In this document: in pieces, positions 1 through 7,199 of the stretch
Layout of the letters: each line of letters starts with the position of its first letter
Position numbering within the stretch: position 1 is the stretch's first letter
DNA from: G020354085 sp964482055
Lineage (GTDB): Bacteria; Pseudomonadota; Gammaproteobacteria; Acidiferrobacterales; Sulfurifustaceae
Assembly: GCA_964482055.1 (NCBI GenBank)
Contig: CAYZVX010000036.1
Span: 1-27,262, forward strand
Direction of reading: 5' to 3'
DNA: 27,262 bases
Translations under genes and position numbers: made by a program
Notes under the pieces: generated by a model
The model's database searches: none
Told to the model about the DNA's origin: nothing
The model's input: only the letters and a program-made list of their open reading frames with translations

Positions 1-1
1 G

Positions 2-61
2 GTGGCGCGCGAGCTCGCGCCCGAGCTGAGCGGCGCGTCGCCCGCGGGCTCGGCGCGCTGA
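2..61 (+). CDS. C-terminal end of an upstream gene (partial, unidentified)
   Basis: An open frame enters from the left edge and ends at TGA 59-61. Its last residues read ELAPELSGASPAGSAR. Every codon in it has G or C at the third position, as in the verified genes of this window, whereas the competing frame ending at TGA 64-66 does not show this. The stop lies 9 nt before the next ATG, so it is probably the preceding gene of the same operon. Too little is visible to name a product. Confidence 0.45.
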   Translation: MARELAPELSGASPAGSAR

Positions 62-70
62 TCTGAGGCC

Positions 71-1816
71 ATGCGCGCCCCGCCCCGTCCTTTGTGGTTG
101 CTCCTCGCGCTTGCGGGCCTGATCGTCGCCGCCACGCTGGTCGCCCGCCCGCTGTGGCCAGTGGACGAAACGCGCTATGTCGCGGTGGCCTGGGAGATGT
201 GGCAGCGCGGCGATTTCCTGGTGCCGTATCTCAACGGTGTGCCCTATGCCCACAAGCCACCGCTCATGTTCTGGTTGATGCAGCTCGGCTGGGCGGTGTT
301 CGGTGTGAATGACTGGTGGCCGAGGCTGGTGGCGCCGCTGTTCGCGCTCGGCAACCTGTGGCTGATTGCAGCGCTGGCCCAGCGGCTGTGGCCGCAGCAA
401 CCGCAGCTCGCCGTGCTCGCCCCATGGCTCGCCTTCGGGTCGCTGTTGTGGCTGCTGTTCACCCCGCTCACGATGTTCGACATGCTGATGGTGTTCTTCA
501 CGCTGGTCGGCATGATCGGCATCACGCGCGCCTGGCGCACGGGCGGCGTGCGCGGCTTCATCGAGCTCGGGCTCGCGATCGGGTTCGGCATTCTCACCAA
601 GGGTCCGGTAATCCTGCTGCACCTGCTGCCGGCGGCGCTGGCCGCGCCATGGTGGGCGGTCGAGGCGCGACCCAACTGGCGGCGCTGGTATGGCGGTGTC
701 GGGCTCGCCTTCGGGCTCGGCGCGCTGATCGCACTGGCCTGGGCGCTGCCCGCGGGGCTCACCGGCGGTGCCGAGTACCGCAATGCGATCTTCTGGGGGC
801 AGACGGCTGGGCGCGTGACGGAGTCGTTCCATCACAGCTTCCCGTGGTGGTGGTATCTGCCGCTGCTGCCGATCGTGTTGTTCCCGTGGTTTCTGTGGCT
901 GCCGCTGTGGCGCGGCCTGTGGCGGCTGCGCCGCGCGCCGCGCGATGCGGCTTTGCGCTTCTGCGCGGCATGGCTGGTGTTGACGTTCACGTTGGTTTCG
1001 CTTGTGGCCGGCAAGCTGCCGCACTATCTGTTGCCGCTGTTCCCGGTCTTCGCGTTGTTCGGGGCGCGCGCGCTCGCGGCCGCCGATGACACGGCGCGCG
1101 AATATGACGCCATCCCCGTCGCCCTCGGTCTCGGCGCGGTGGCGGGGCTGTGGATGTACGTCGCGCACAATCCGCAGGCGTTCGGTCTGGACGCGGGGTC
1201 GGCGCCATCGCTGCGGCCGGGCATCGTGATGGCGGTGTGCGCATTCGCCGTGCTATTTACGGCGCCGCTGCCGCTGCTGCGGCGCGTGCAGGCGCTGGTG
1301 GCCGCGCTCATCGCGGTGCTGGCCGCCGGGTTCGTGGGTGCGATCGACACGATGGGCCCGGCCTTCGATCTGCGCCCGATGGCGCAGCAACTCAAGTCCC
1401 TCCAAGCGCAGGGCCGCCCGGTAGCGCATCTCGGCAAGTATCACGGCCAGTTCCAGTTCCTCGGCCGGCTCACCCGGCCGCTCGAGAGTGTGAGCGATGA
1501 AACGGCCGTCGCCTGGCTGGCGCAGCATCCGGACGGTTATATCGTCGGGTCCGTTTATGGCGCCGAGTACGCACGTGTCACGAATGCATTGCGCGCAAGT
1601 GCGGCGGCGCCGCTGTCGCCGGGTCTGGTGGCGGAGTTCGCGCAGCCGCACCGGCGCGGCGGTCTGTACCTCGCGCGGCTCGATGCCGCCACCGCCGGCG
1701 CCATCGCACAGCTCGGAGCGATGGAGGCCGCACGCCGCATCCAGCTGCCGCCTGCGGAAAAGCCCGATCCTTCGATCGCGCGCAAGGCCGTCGTGCGTTT
1801 TCGCACCGCCGACTGA
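71..1816 (+). CDS. ArnT/PMT-like membrane glycosyltransferase (first of two tandem paralogues)
   Basis: A 581-residue integral membrane protein of the GT-C fold, ArnT/PMT_2 type. Such enzymes move a sugar from a polyprenyl-phosphate carrier to a lipid or protein acceptor on the periplasmic face. The first membrane segment (residues 8-26) is followed by the acidic pair D32-E33 in the motif VDETRY, and then by HKPPL with K62; both are hallmarks of ArnT-type enzymes. About ten more hydrophobic segments follow, for example WWWYLPLLPIVLFPWF near residue 260. A soluble C-terminal part from about residue 430 contains YHGQFQFLGRL. The acceptor cannot be read from the sequence: aminoarabinose transfer to lipid A is only one option, and no arnBCADEF genes are visible. 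The next gene is a diverged copy, and lgt follows. Confidence 0.85.
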   Translation: MRAPPRPLWLLLALAGLIVAATLVARPLWPVDETRYVAVAWEMWQRGDFLVPYLNGVPYAHKPPLMFWLMQLGWAVFGVNDWWPRLVAPLFALGNLWLIAALAQRLWPQQPQLAVLAPWLAFGSLLWLLFTPLTMFDMLMVFFTLVGMIGITRAWRTGGVRGFIELGLAIGFGILTKGPVILLHLLPAALAAPWWAVEARPNWRRWYGGVGLAFGLGALIALAWALPAGLTGGAEYRNAIFWGQTAGRVTESFHHSFPWWWYLPLLPIVLFPWFLWLPLWRGLWRLRRAPRDAALRFCAAWLVLTFTLVSLVAGKLPHYLLPLFPVFALFGARALAAADDTAREYDAIPVALGLGAVAGLWMYVAHNPQAFGLDAGSAPSLRPGIVMAVCAFAVLFTAPLPLLRRVQALVAALIAVLAAGFVGAIDTMGPAFDLRPMAQQLKSLQAQGRPVAHLGKYHGQFQFLGRLTRPLESVSDETAVAWLAQHPDGYIVGSVYGAEYARVTNALRASAAAPLSPGLVAEFAQPHRRGGLYLARLDAATAGAIAQLGAMEAARRIQLPPAEKPDPSIARKAVVRFRTAD

Positions 1817-1866
1817 CCGCCCTCGGGCGGCAGCGCAACCCCACACCGTTCGCGGCCTGTGGCCGC
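1817..1866 (+). terminator. Two GC-rich hairpins after the first glycosyltransferase gene
   Basis: Directly after the stop codon is CCGCC-CTCG-GGCGG (1817-1830). It is followed by GCGGCC-TGT-GGCCGC (1852-1866). No T-run follows either, so classical intrinsic termination is doubtful. The rest of the gap up to 2010 shows no clear gene. Confidence 0.25.
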
Positions 1867-2010
1867 ACCGACAATCGGACCGCCCGCCGTAGCGCCGGCG
1901 CGATCGGCTAGTCTTCGGCCTGGTTATTGCGCCCAGTTCCGACAGCCGCGGAGGTCCTGCCGAGCATGGTCGGCCGCAAACCGGACAATAATAGGAACGG
2001 ATTTCCATCC

Positions 2011-3759
2011 GTGCCCACCAGGCCCCATGGCGCGACCTCCGACAGCCGCGCCCAGGCGCTCGAAAAGTTCGTTGTCGAGGAGATCGAAATCAACGCGGTC
2101 CGCGACGCGGCCGCTGTCGAGCGCCGCACCCGGCGCACCTCGGCCGAGAGCGCCCGATCTATCGGCGTGTGGAGCGGGCTTTGGCTGATGCTCGTGCTTG
2201 CCTCGCTGTTCGGGCGCTCGCCCTGGCCGACCGACGAGACGCGTCTGCTCGCCGTGGCCTGGGAGATGTGGGCGCGCGGTGATTTCCTGCTGCCGACGCT
2301 GAATGGCGCGCCGTGGCCACAAGCACCGCTCACGCCATGGTTGATGCACGCGGGTTGGGGGGTCTTCGGGGTCGTTGACTGGTGGGCGCGACTGGTGCCC
2401 GCGCTCGGCGCGCTCGCGAGCCTGTTTCTCACCGGGCGGCTGGCGCGCCTGCTGTGGCCGCAACGCACGGAAGTCGCCAACCTGGCGCCGCTCGTTTTGC
2501 TCGGCACGCTCGCCTGGGGTGCATCCACGGGCTTCACGGGAATGCACGCCTGGCTCGTGGCCTGCGCGCTGTTCGGCCTGTGGGCGCTCGCCTTCATCTG
2601 GCGGCGGCGCGACCACCGTGCCTGGCTGTTGGCTGCGGCGGCTACGGCGCTCGGCCTGCTGGCCGGTGGTTGGGTGTACCTGCTCTATGTCTATCCGCTC
2701 GCCCTGCTCGCGCCGTTGTGGGCACGCGAAGGGCGCCGGCCGCAATGGCGTCATTGGTATGCCGATGTCGCGAAGTCAGTCCTGCTCGGCGCCGTGCCGG
2801 TGCTGGCCTGGCTGGCGATGGTCGGGCTGCGCAACGGCTGGACCAGCGTCTACGAGCTCACACTGCGCGCTCCGCTGTTGCCGGTGCTCGACCTGTTTCG
2901 CGTGCGCGCGCAGCCGTGGTGGTACCTGGCCTGGCTCGTGCCGGTGTTCCTGCCCTGGTCGGTGTGGCCGGTCGTATGGTTGCGCCATTGGCAGCTGCGG
3001 CGCGCGCCGCTCAACGCGGGCCTGCTGTTCTGTCTGGTCTGGGTGGTGGGGGCGCTCGTGCTGTTGTCGGCGCTTCCGGCAAAGCAGCCAAGCTGGCTGC
3101 TGCCGCTACTGCCCGCCGGCGCGCTGGTCGTCGCGTTCCTGGTGCTCGATGAGGAACTGCGCAGGACGGACGAGAATCGCCTGCTCGGCGCGATGACCTT
3201 GCCGGTGGTGCTGCTCGGCGCCTTGGTCATGATCGCGCCCAATCTGCCGCACGGCGACTGGGCGCCGGAAATGCTGTGGCAGATCTCGCCACTCGTGGGC
3301 CTTGGCATCATGGTGGTGGGTGTCGCGCTCGCCTGGCGGCCGGTGCGCGAGACGCGCCGGCGTCTCATCGACCTGGCCGCGGTGAGCACGATGTCGGTTG
3401 TGCTGGCGACGCTCGCACTTGGTGCTCGGCTCGACGCGCACCTGCGCGTGGAGGAGCTCGGCACCGTGCTCGATGCGCTGCAGCGCGACCAGCGCCCGAT
3501 TGCGGTGGTCGGCGAATACCACGGCGAGTTTCACTTCGCCGGGCGTCTGAAGCGGCCGATCAGCGTGCTTTCGCCGCCGCGTGTGCTGCCCTGGGCGCAG
3601 AACTATCCCGACGGCGTGGTGGTGGCCCGCCGCGCGCACTGGCAACCCGCCGGCGCCGCCCGCGTGCTGCACGAGCTGAGACACGGCGACGACACCGTCA
3701 CGGTGTGGGATGCGGAGTCGCTGCTGCCGCGTGGTGCGCCGCCCGCGCCTGATCCATAA
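2011..3759 (+). CDS. ArnT/PMT-like membrane glycosyltransferase paralogue (diverged)
   Basis: A second GT-C type enzyme of 582 residues, clearly homologous to its neighbour: PTDETRLLAVAWEMWARGDF matches PVDETRYVAVAWEMWQRGDF, and GEYHGEFHFAGRLKRP matches GKYHGQFQFLGRLTRP. The acidic pair is kept (D75-E76), but the HKPPL motif has become PQAPL with one residue deleted, so the conserved lysine is missing. A hydrophilic N-terminal stretch of about 50 residues precedes the first membrane segment, unlike in the first copy. The start is uncertain. GTG 2011 is preferred because typical codon use begins there and AGGAAC lies upstream at 1993-1998. ATG 1966, which has GGAGGT at 1950-1955, and TTG 1927 stay open in the same frame. 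It could have an altered lipid substrate or be degenerating. Confidence 0.8.
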   Translation: MPTRPHGATSDSRAQALEKFVVEEIEINAVRDAAAVERRTRRTSAESARSIGVWSGLWLMLVLASLFGRSPWPTDETRLLAVAWEMWARGDFLLPTLNGAPWPQAPLTPWLMHAGWGVFGVVDWWARLVPALGALASLFLTGRLARLLWPQRTEVANLAPLVLLGTLAWGASTGFTGMHAWLVACALFGLWALAFIWRRRDHRAWLLAAAATALGLLAGGWVYLLYVYPLALLAPLWAREGRRPQWRHWYADVAKSVLLGAVPVLAWLAMVGLRNGWTSVYELTLRAPLLPVLDLFRVRAQPWWYLAWLVPVFLPWSVWPVVWLRHWQLRRAPLNAGLLFCLVWVVGALVLLSALPAKQPSWLLPLLPAGALVVAFLVLDEELRRTDENRLLGAMTLPVVLLGALVMIAPNLPHGDWAPEMLWQISPLVGLGIMVVGVALAWRPVRETRRRLIDLAAVSTMSVVLATLALGARLDAHLRVEELGTVLDALQRDQRPIAVVGEYHGEFHFAGRLKRPISVLSPPRVLPWAQNYPDGVVVARRAHWQPAGAARVLHELRHGDDTVTVWDAESLLPRGAPPAPDP

Positions 3760-3768
3760 TAGGGCGCC

Positions 3769-4560
3769 ATGTTGATGGCGCCCGACATCGATCCCGTTGC
3801 CCTGCGCCTGGGGCCCATCGCCATTCACTGGTACGGCCTCATGTACGTCATCGGCTTTGTCGGCGGCTGGGCGCTCGGGGTGTACCGTGCCAGGCAACCC
3901 AATTCGGGGTGGCGGCCGGAGGAGATCTCCGACTTTCTGTTCTACATCGCGCTCGGCGTGATTCTCGGCGGGCGCCTCGGCTACGTGTTGTTCTACAACC
4001 TCGCGTACTACCTCAAGCATCCCCTCGAGATCTTCTACATCTGGACTGGTGGCATGTCGTTCCACGGCGGGCTGATCGGCGTGTGCCTGGCGATGTGGTT
4101 CTATGCGCGCAAGACCAACCGCCGGTGGCTTGCGGTTACCGATTTCCTCGCGCCACTCGTGCCGGTCGGGCTGCTGCCCGGGCGCATCGGCAATTTCATC
4201 AACCAGGAGCTGTGGGGCAAGGTCACGGATGCGCCCTGGGGCATGGTGTTTCGCACCGGCGGGCCGCTGCCGCGCCATCCCTCGCAGCTCTATGAGGCGG
4301 CGCTCGAGGGGGTGGCGCTGTTCGTGATCCTGTGGCTGTACGCGCGCCGGCCCCGCCCGGTCGCGGCGGTATCGGCCATGTTTCTCATCTTCTACGGCCT
4401 GTTCCGCTTCCTGGTCGAGCTGGTGCGCGAGCCCGATGCGCACCTGGGCTACCTCGCCTTCGGCTGGGTGACCATGGGCCAGGTGTTGTCACTGCCGATG
4501 ATCGCGCTCGGCGCGTGGATGCTGTGGTGGGCGCAGCGGCGCGCCGCGGGCCGGTCGTGA
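3769..4560 (+). CDS. lgt: Prolipoprotein diacylglyceryl transferase Lgt
   Basis: Transfers diacylglycerol from phosphatidylglycerol to the lipobox cysteine of prelipoproteins in the inner membrane, the first step of lipoprotein maturation. The protein is 263 residues with about seven hydrophobic segments. The family signature GRIGNFINQELWG is present. Residues corresponding to the essential E. coli ones are visible: H99 in SFHGGLIG, R139 and N142 in GRIGNF, E147, and the late motif VELVREPDAHLG. ATG 3775 is an alternative start. The gene begins 9 nt after the glycosyltransferase stop, and its own stop overlaps the next start (GTGA), so it sits inside an operon. A likely client protein, the lipobox aminopeptidase, is also in this window. 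Confidence 0.97.
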   Translation: MLMAPDIDPVALRLGPIAIHWYGLMYVIGFVGGWALGVYRARQPNSGWRPEEISDFLFYIALGVILGGRLGYVLFYNLAYYLKHPLEIFYIWTGGMSFHGGLIGVCLAMWFYARKTNRRWLAVTDFLAPLVPVGLLPGRIGNFINQELWGKVTDAPWGMVFRTGGPLPRHPSQLYEAALEGVALFVILWLYARRPRPVAAVSAMFLIFYGLFRFLVELVREPDAHLGYLAFGWVTMGQVLSLPMIALGAWMLWWAQRRAAGRS

Positions 4561-5258
4561 ACCGGACAATCGCGCGGATCGCCTACCTGTTTCTGGCCAT
4601 CGGACTGGCGATGCTCACCGGTGCTGCCTACTGGGCGAGCCGCGTCGATGAGTTCACGCGCACGGCGAACCGCGCGCCCGGCACGGTCATCAAGCTCGAG
4701 CGTTCGCACTCGGGCGGCTCGAGCAGCTACTACCCGGTCGTGCGCTACCGGACCGCAGCCGGGGAGGACGTCACGTTTCGCAGCTCCTTCGGCAGCAATC
4801 CGCCGAGCCATGCGGTCGGCGAGCAGGTCGAGGTGCTCTACCGCGAATCCGACCCCGGCGACGCCCGCATCAGGTCCTTTTTCGCGTTGTGGGGCGGGCC
4901 GGCGTTCGTCGCTTCGCTCGGTGCGGTGTTCGCGCTGGTGGGCGGCGGCATCCTCTACTGGCGGCGGCGCGCCGCGCGGCTTGCGCAATACCTGCGCCGC
5001 CACGGCACCCCGGTACAGACCGAGCTCCAGAGCGTCGAGCTCAATACGGCGCTGCGCGTCAATGGCCGCCACCCGTGGCGCATCGTGACCCAGTGGAAAA
5101 ACCCGGCGAGCGGCGAGCTGCACCTGTTCGAGAGCGAGAATATCTGGTTCGATCCGACCGCCCATATCGGCAGCCGGCAGATCACCGTGTACCTCGACCG
5201 GCGCAACCCCAAGCGCTACCACATGGACGTGTCGTTCCTGCCGAAGCTGGCGCCGTGA
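4557..5258 (+). CDS. DUF3592-like two-pass membrane protein
   Basis: A 233-residue protein starting at GTG 4557, whose start codon overlaps the lgt stop, indicating translational coupling. A first membrane segment covers about residues 5-23. A beta-rich extracytoplasmic part follows, with the DUF3592-like pattern RAPGTVIKLE...YYPVVRYRTAAGEDVTF and VGEQVEVLYRESDPGDARI. A second membrane segment lies near residues 115-135 and is followed by RRRAARL. A second similar beta domain follows (HPWRIVTQWKN, then ITVYLDRRNPKRYHMD). DUF3592 proteins have no established biochemical role, and none is inferred beyond envelope location. Confidence 0.75.
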   Translation: MNRTIARIAYLFLAIGLAMLTGAAYWASRVDEFTRTANRAPGTVIKLERSHSGGSSSYYPVVRYRTAAGEDVTFRSSFGSNPPSHAVGEQVEVLYRESDPGDARIRSFFALWGGPAFVASLGAVFALVGGGILYWRRRAARLAQYLRRHGTPVQTELQSVELNTALRVNGRHPWRIVTQWKNPASGELHLFESENIWFDPTAHIGSRQITVYLDRRNPKRYHMDVSFLPKLAP

Positions 5259-5302
5259 TCGACCGATGTCGCCGCTGGCCACGCGTTACGCCGTGTCCGT
5301 CC

Positions 5303-5722
5303 ATGCCCGCTGAGCGAGCGATCCAGGTTTTCGGCGTGCGGCTGTCGTTGCGCCATGGCGCGCGCGCCATGTTTCTCGCGCTCGGGATTGTGTTCTTTCT
5401 GCTCGGTGTCGCGGGGGCGTTCCTGCCGCTGCTGCCGACCACGCCCTTCATGCTGCTCGCCGCCGCGTGCTTCGCCCGCTCCTCGGAACGCTTCTACCAC
5501 TGGCTGCTGGCCAATCGCGTATTCGGGGCGACTGTGCGCGAATGGCAGGAACATCGCAGTGTGCGGCGTCGCACCAAGTGGATTGCGATCGTGACGATGG
5601 CCGTGACCCTCACGGCCTCCACGCTGCTGTTCGTGACCGATCCCTACCTGCGCGGCGCGCTGGCGCTCTTCGGCCTCATTCTTGCCGCGTTCATCTATCG
5701 CCTGCCGTCGCGCGGCTGGTAG
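5303..5722 (+). CDS. DUF454 inner-membrane protein (YbaN-like)
   Basis: A small membrane protein with the DUF454 signature: GVAGAFLPLLPTTPFMLLAA, CFARSSERFYHWL, and a basic segment (RRRTKW) before two closing hydrophobic helices. It closely follows E. coli YbaN, whose function is unknown. From ATG 5303 it has 139 residues. GTG 5255, overlapping the preceding stop as GTGA, would give 155 residues, and ATG 5369 would give a YbaN-like N terminus. No start has a good Shine-Dalgarno sequence. It is the last gene of the lgt operon; the next gene is on the other strand. Confidence 0.8.
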   Translation: MPAERAIQVFGVRLSLRHGARAMFLALGIVFFLLGVAGAFLPLLPTTPFMLLAAACFARSSERFYHWLLANRVFGATVREWQEHRSVRRRTKWIAIVTMAVTLTASTLLFVTDPYLRGALALFGLILAAFIYRLPSRGW

Positions 5723-5778
5723 TCAAAGGGTGCGCGGCCTGCCTGAGCTTCAAGTCGCGACGGTCGGCAGCGATCCAC

Positions 5779-7143
5779 TCACCGCACCCAGACGGTCTTG
5801 GCGTTCACGAATTCGCGGATGCCGTGCACGGACAGCTCGCGCCCGTAGCCGCTGCACTTGATCCCGCCGAACGGCAGGCGCGGGTCGCTCTTGACCATGC
5901 CGTTGACGAAGCCGAGTCCCGACTGGATGCGGCGCGCGAAGGCCTCGCCCCGGGCCGCGTCGCGCGTGCAGACCGTCGCGCCGAGCCCATAGCGCGTGTC
6001 GTTGGCGAGCCGGAGCGCCTCGTCCTCGTCGCGCGCCCGCAGGATGATTGCAACCGGCCCGAACAGTTCTTCTTCATAGGCACGCATGCCCGGTTTGATG
6101 CCATCGAGAATCGTGGCCGGATAGAAGTAGCCCGCCCCGGGCGAGGGCTCGCCGCCGAGCAGCACGCGCGCACCCTTGCCGATGGCATCGCGCACCTGCT
6201 CGTGCAGCTGCGCGCGCAGGTCCTCGCGCGCGAGCGGCCCGATCTGCGTGTCTTCCCGCCGCGGATCGCCAAGCTTGAGGGTCTGGGCCTTCTGCTTGAA
6301 CAGGCGCAGGAACTCATCGGCGATCGGGTCGAGCAGAATGAAGCGCTTGGCGGCGATGCAGCTCTGGCCGGCGTTCTGAAAGCGCGCAGTCACGCCCACG
6401 CTCGCGGCCAGTTCCAGGTCGGCGTCGGCCAGGACCACGAAGGGATCGGAGCCGCCGAGCTCGAGCACCGTCTTCTTTAAAGCGGCGCCCGCGGCGGCCG
6501 CCACGCGCCGGCCGGCGGCCTCGCTGCCGGTGAGCGTGACCGCGTGGACGCGCGGGTCCGCGATCAAGGCTTCGGTCTGTGCCCCGGATATGAGAAGGGT
6601 GCGAAACACTCCCGCAGGAAAGCCGGCACGCTGAAACAGCCCCTCGATCGCGAGCGCGCACTGCGGCACGTTGGAGGAATGCTTGAGCAGCACGGTGTTG
6701 CCGGCCATGAGGGCCGGGGCGGCGGCGCGGAACACCTGCCAGAAGGGGAAGTTCCACGGCATCACCGCGAGCAGCGTGCCGAGCGGCTGGTAGGTGACGA
6801 AGCTGCGCGAGGCATCGGTGGCGACCGTCTCGTCCTGCAACATCGTCGCGGCATGCTCGGCGTAGTGCTCGCAGGCCCAGGCACATTTTTCAACCTCGGC
6901 GCGCGCCTCGCGGATCGGCTTGCCCATCTCCTGGGTGATGAGTCGCGCATGATGCTCGTTGCGGCTGCGCAACTCGGTGGCTGCGTTGCGCAACAGCCGG
7001 GCGCGCTCCGCGAAGGCCGTTGCCTGCCAGGCCGGCGTGGCGGCGGCGACCTGCGCGAGCGTTCGTTCGAGGTCTGCCGCACGCCAAAGCTCGTGGCGTG
7101 CCAAACATTCACCGGTTGTCGGGTTAACGGACTGCATCGTCAT
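5779..7143 (-). CDS. NAD(P)-dependent succinate-semialdehyde dehydrogenase family protein
   Basis: A 454-residue aldehyde dehydrogenase that oxidises an aldehyde to the acid. Visible catalytic features are N131 in MPWNFPFWQ, K154 in the cofactor region, the general base E228 in LELGG, and the nucleophile C262 in NAGQSCIAAKRF. The length and the LELGGSDPF and GQSC contexts resemble the short GabD-type succinate-semialdehyde dehydrogenases of cyanobacteria and actinobacteria. In such organisms the enzyme can serve a GABA route or a variant TCA cycle. No gabT or 2-oxoglutarate decarboxylase gene is nearby, so the substrate is inferred. A GAGGAGG ribosome binding site precedes ATG 7143; ATG 7137 has better spacing from it and is an alternative. 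It is divergent from slt. Confidence 0.85.
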   Translation of the reverse strand: MTMQSVNPTTGECLARHELWRAADLERTLAQVAAATPAWQATAFAERARLLRNAATELRSRNEHHARLITQEMGKPIREARAEVEKCAWACEHYAEHAATMLQDETVATDASRSFVTYQPLGTLLAVMPWNFPFWQVFRAAAPALMAGNTVLLKHSSNVPQCALAIEGLFQRAGFPAGVFRTLLISGAQTEALIADPRVHAVTLTGSEAAGRRVAAAAGAALKKTVLELGGSDPFVVLADADLELAASVGVTARFQNAGQSCIAAKRFILLDPIADEFLRLFKQKAQTLKLGDPRREDTQIGPLAREDLRAQLHEQVRDAIGKGARVLLGGEPSPGAGYFYPATILDGIKPGMRAYEEELFGPVAIILRARDEDEALRLANDTRYGLGATVCTRDAARGEAFARRIQSGLGFVNGMVKSDPRLPFGGIKCSGYGRELSVHGIREFVNAKTVWVR

Positions 7144-7186
7144 GCTGCCTCCTCGCGTGGCAGGTCGCAGGAAAAAGAAACAGCCT

Positions 7187-7192
7187 TACAAT
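7187..7192 (+). promoter_or_regulatory. Candidate -10 box of slt, 7 nt before the ATG
   Basis: TACAAT matches five of six positions of the sigma-70 -10 box. At 17-nt spacing the -35 region is poor (GTCGCA, 7164-7169). Initiation about 7 nt downstream would fall at the slt ATG (7200). The only purine-rich stretch, AGGAAAAAG at 7169-7177, lies too far upstream to act as a Shine-Dalgarno sequence for that ATG. Confidence 0.4.
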
Positions 7193-7199
7193 ACACCGT

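Noticed and set aside
1927..2010. TTG 1927 as the start of the second glycosyltransferase
   Set aside because: Codon use before 2011 is unlike the rest of the gene and no ribosome binding site precedes 1927; ATG 1966 is less easily excluded.
3755..3771. CATAAT 8 nt before the lgt ATG as another leaderless promoter
   Set aside because: It overlaps the preceding stop codon, has no -35 box, and lgt is 9 nt behind its upstream gene, so operon transcription explains it better.
3106..4443. Long minus-strand open frame (445 codons) opposite the second glycosyltransferase and lgt
   Set aside because: It is antisense to two clear membrane-protein genes; its composition (R, H, Q-rich) is what GC-rich genes give on the opposite strand, and no domain is visible.
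5467..6480. Plus-strand open frame opposite the aldehyde dehydrogenase gene
   Set aside because: The minus-strand product has all catalytic residues of the family; the plus-strand frame has none and begins inside the DUF454 gene.
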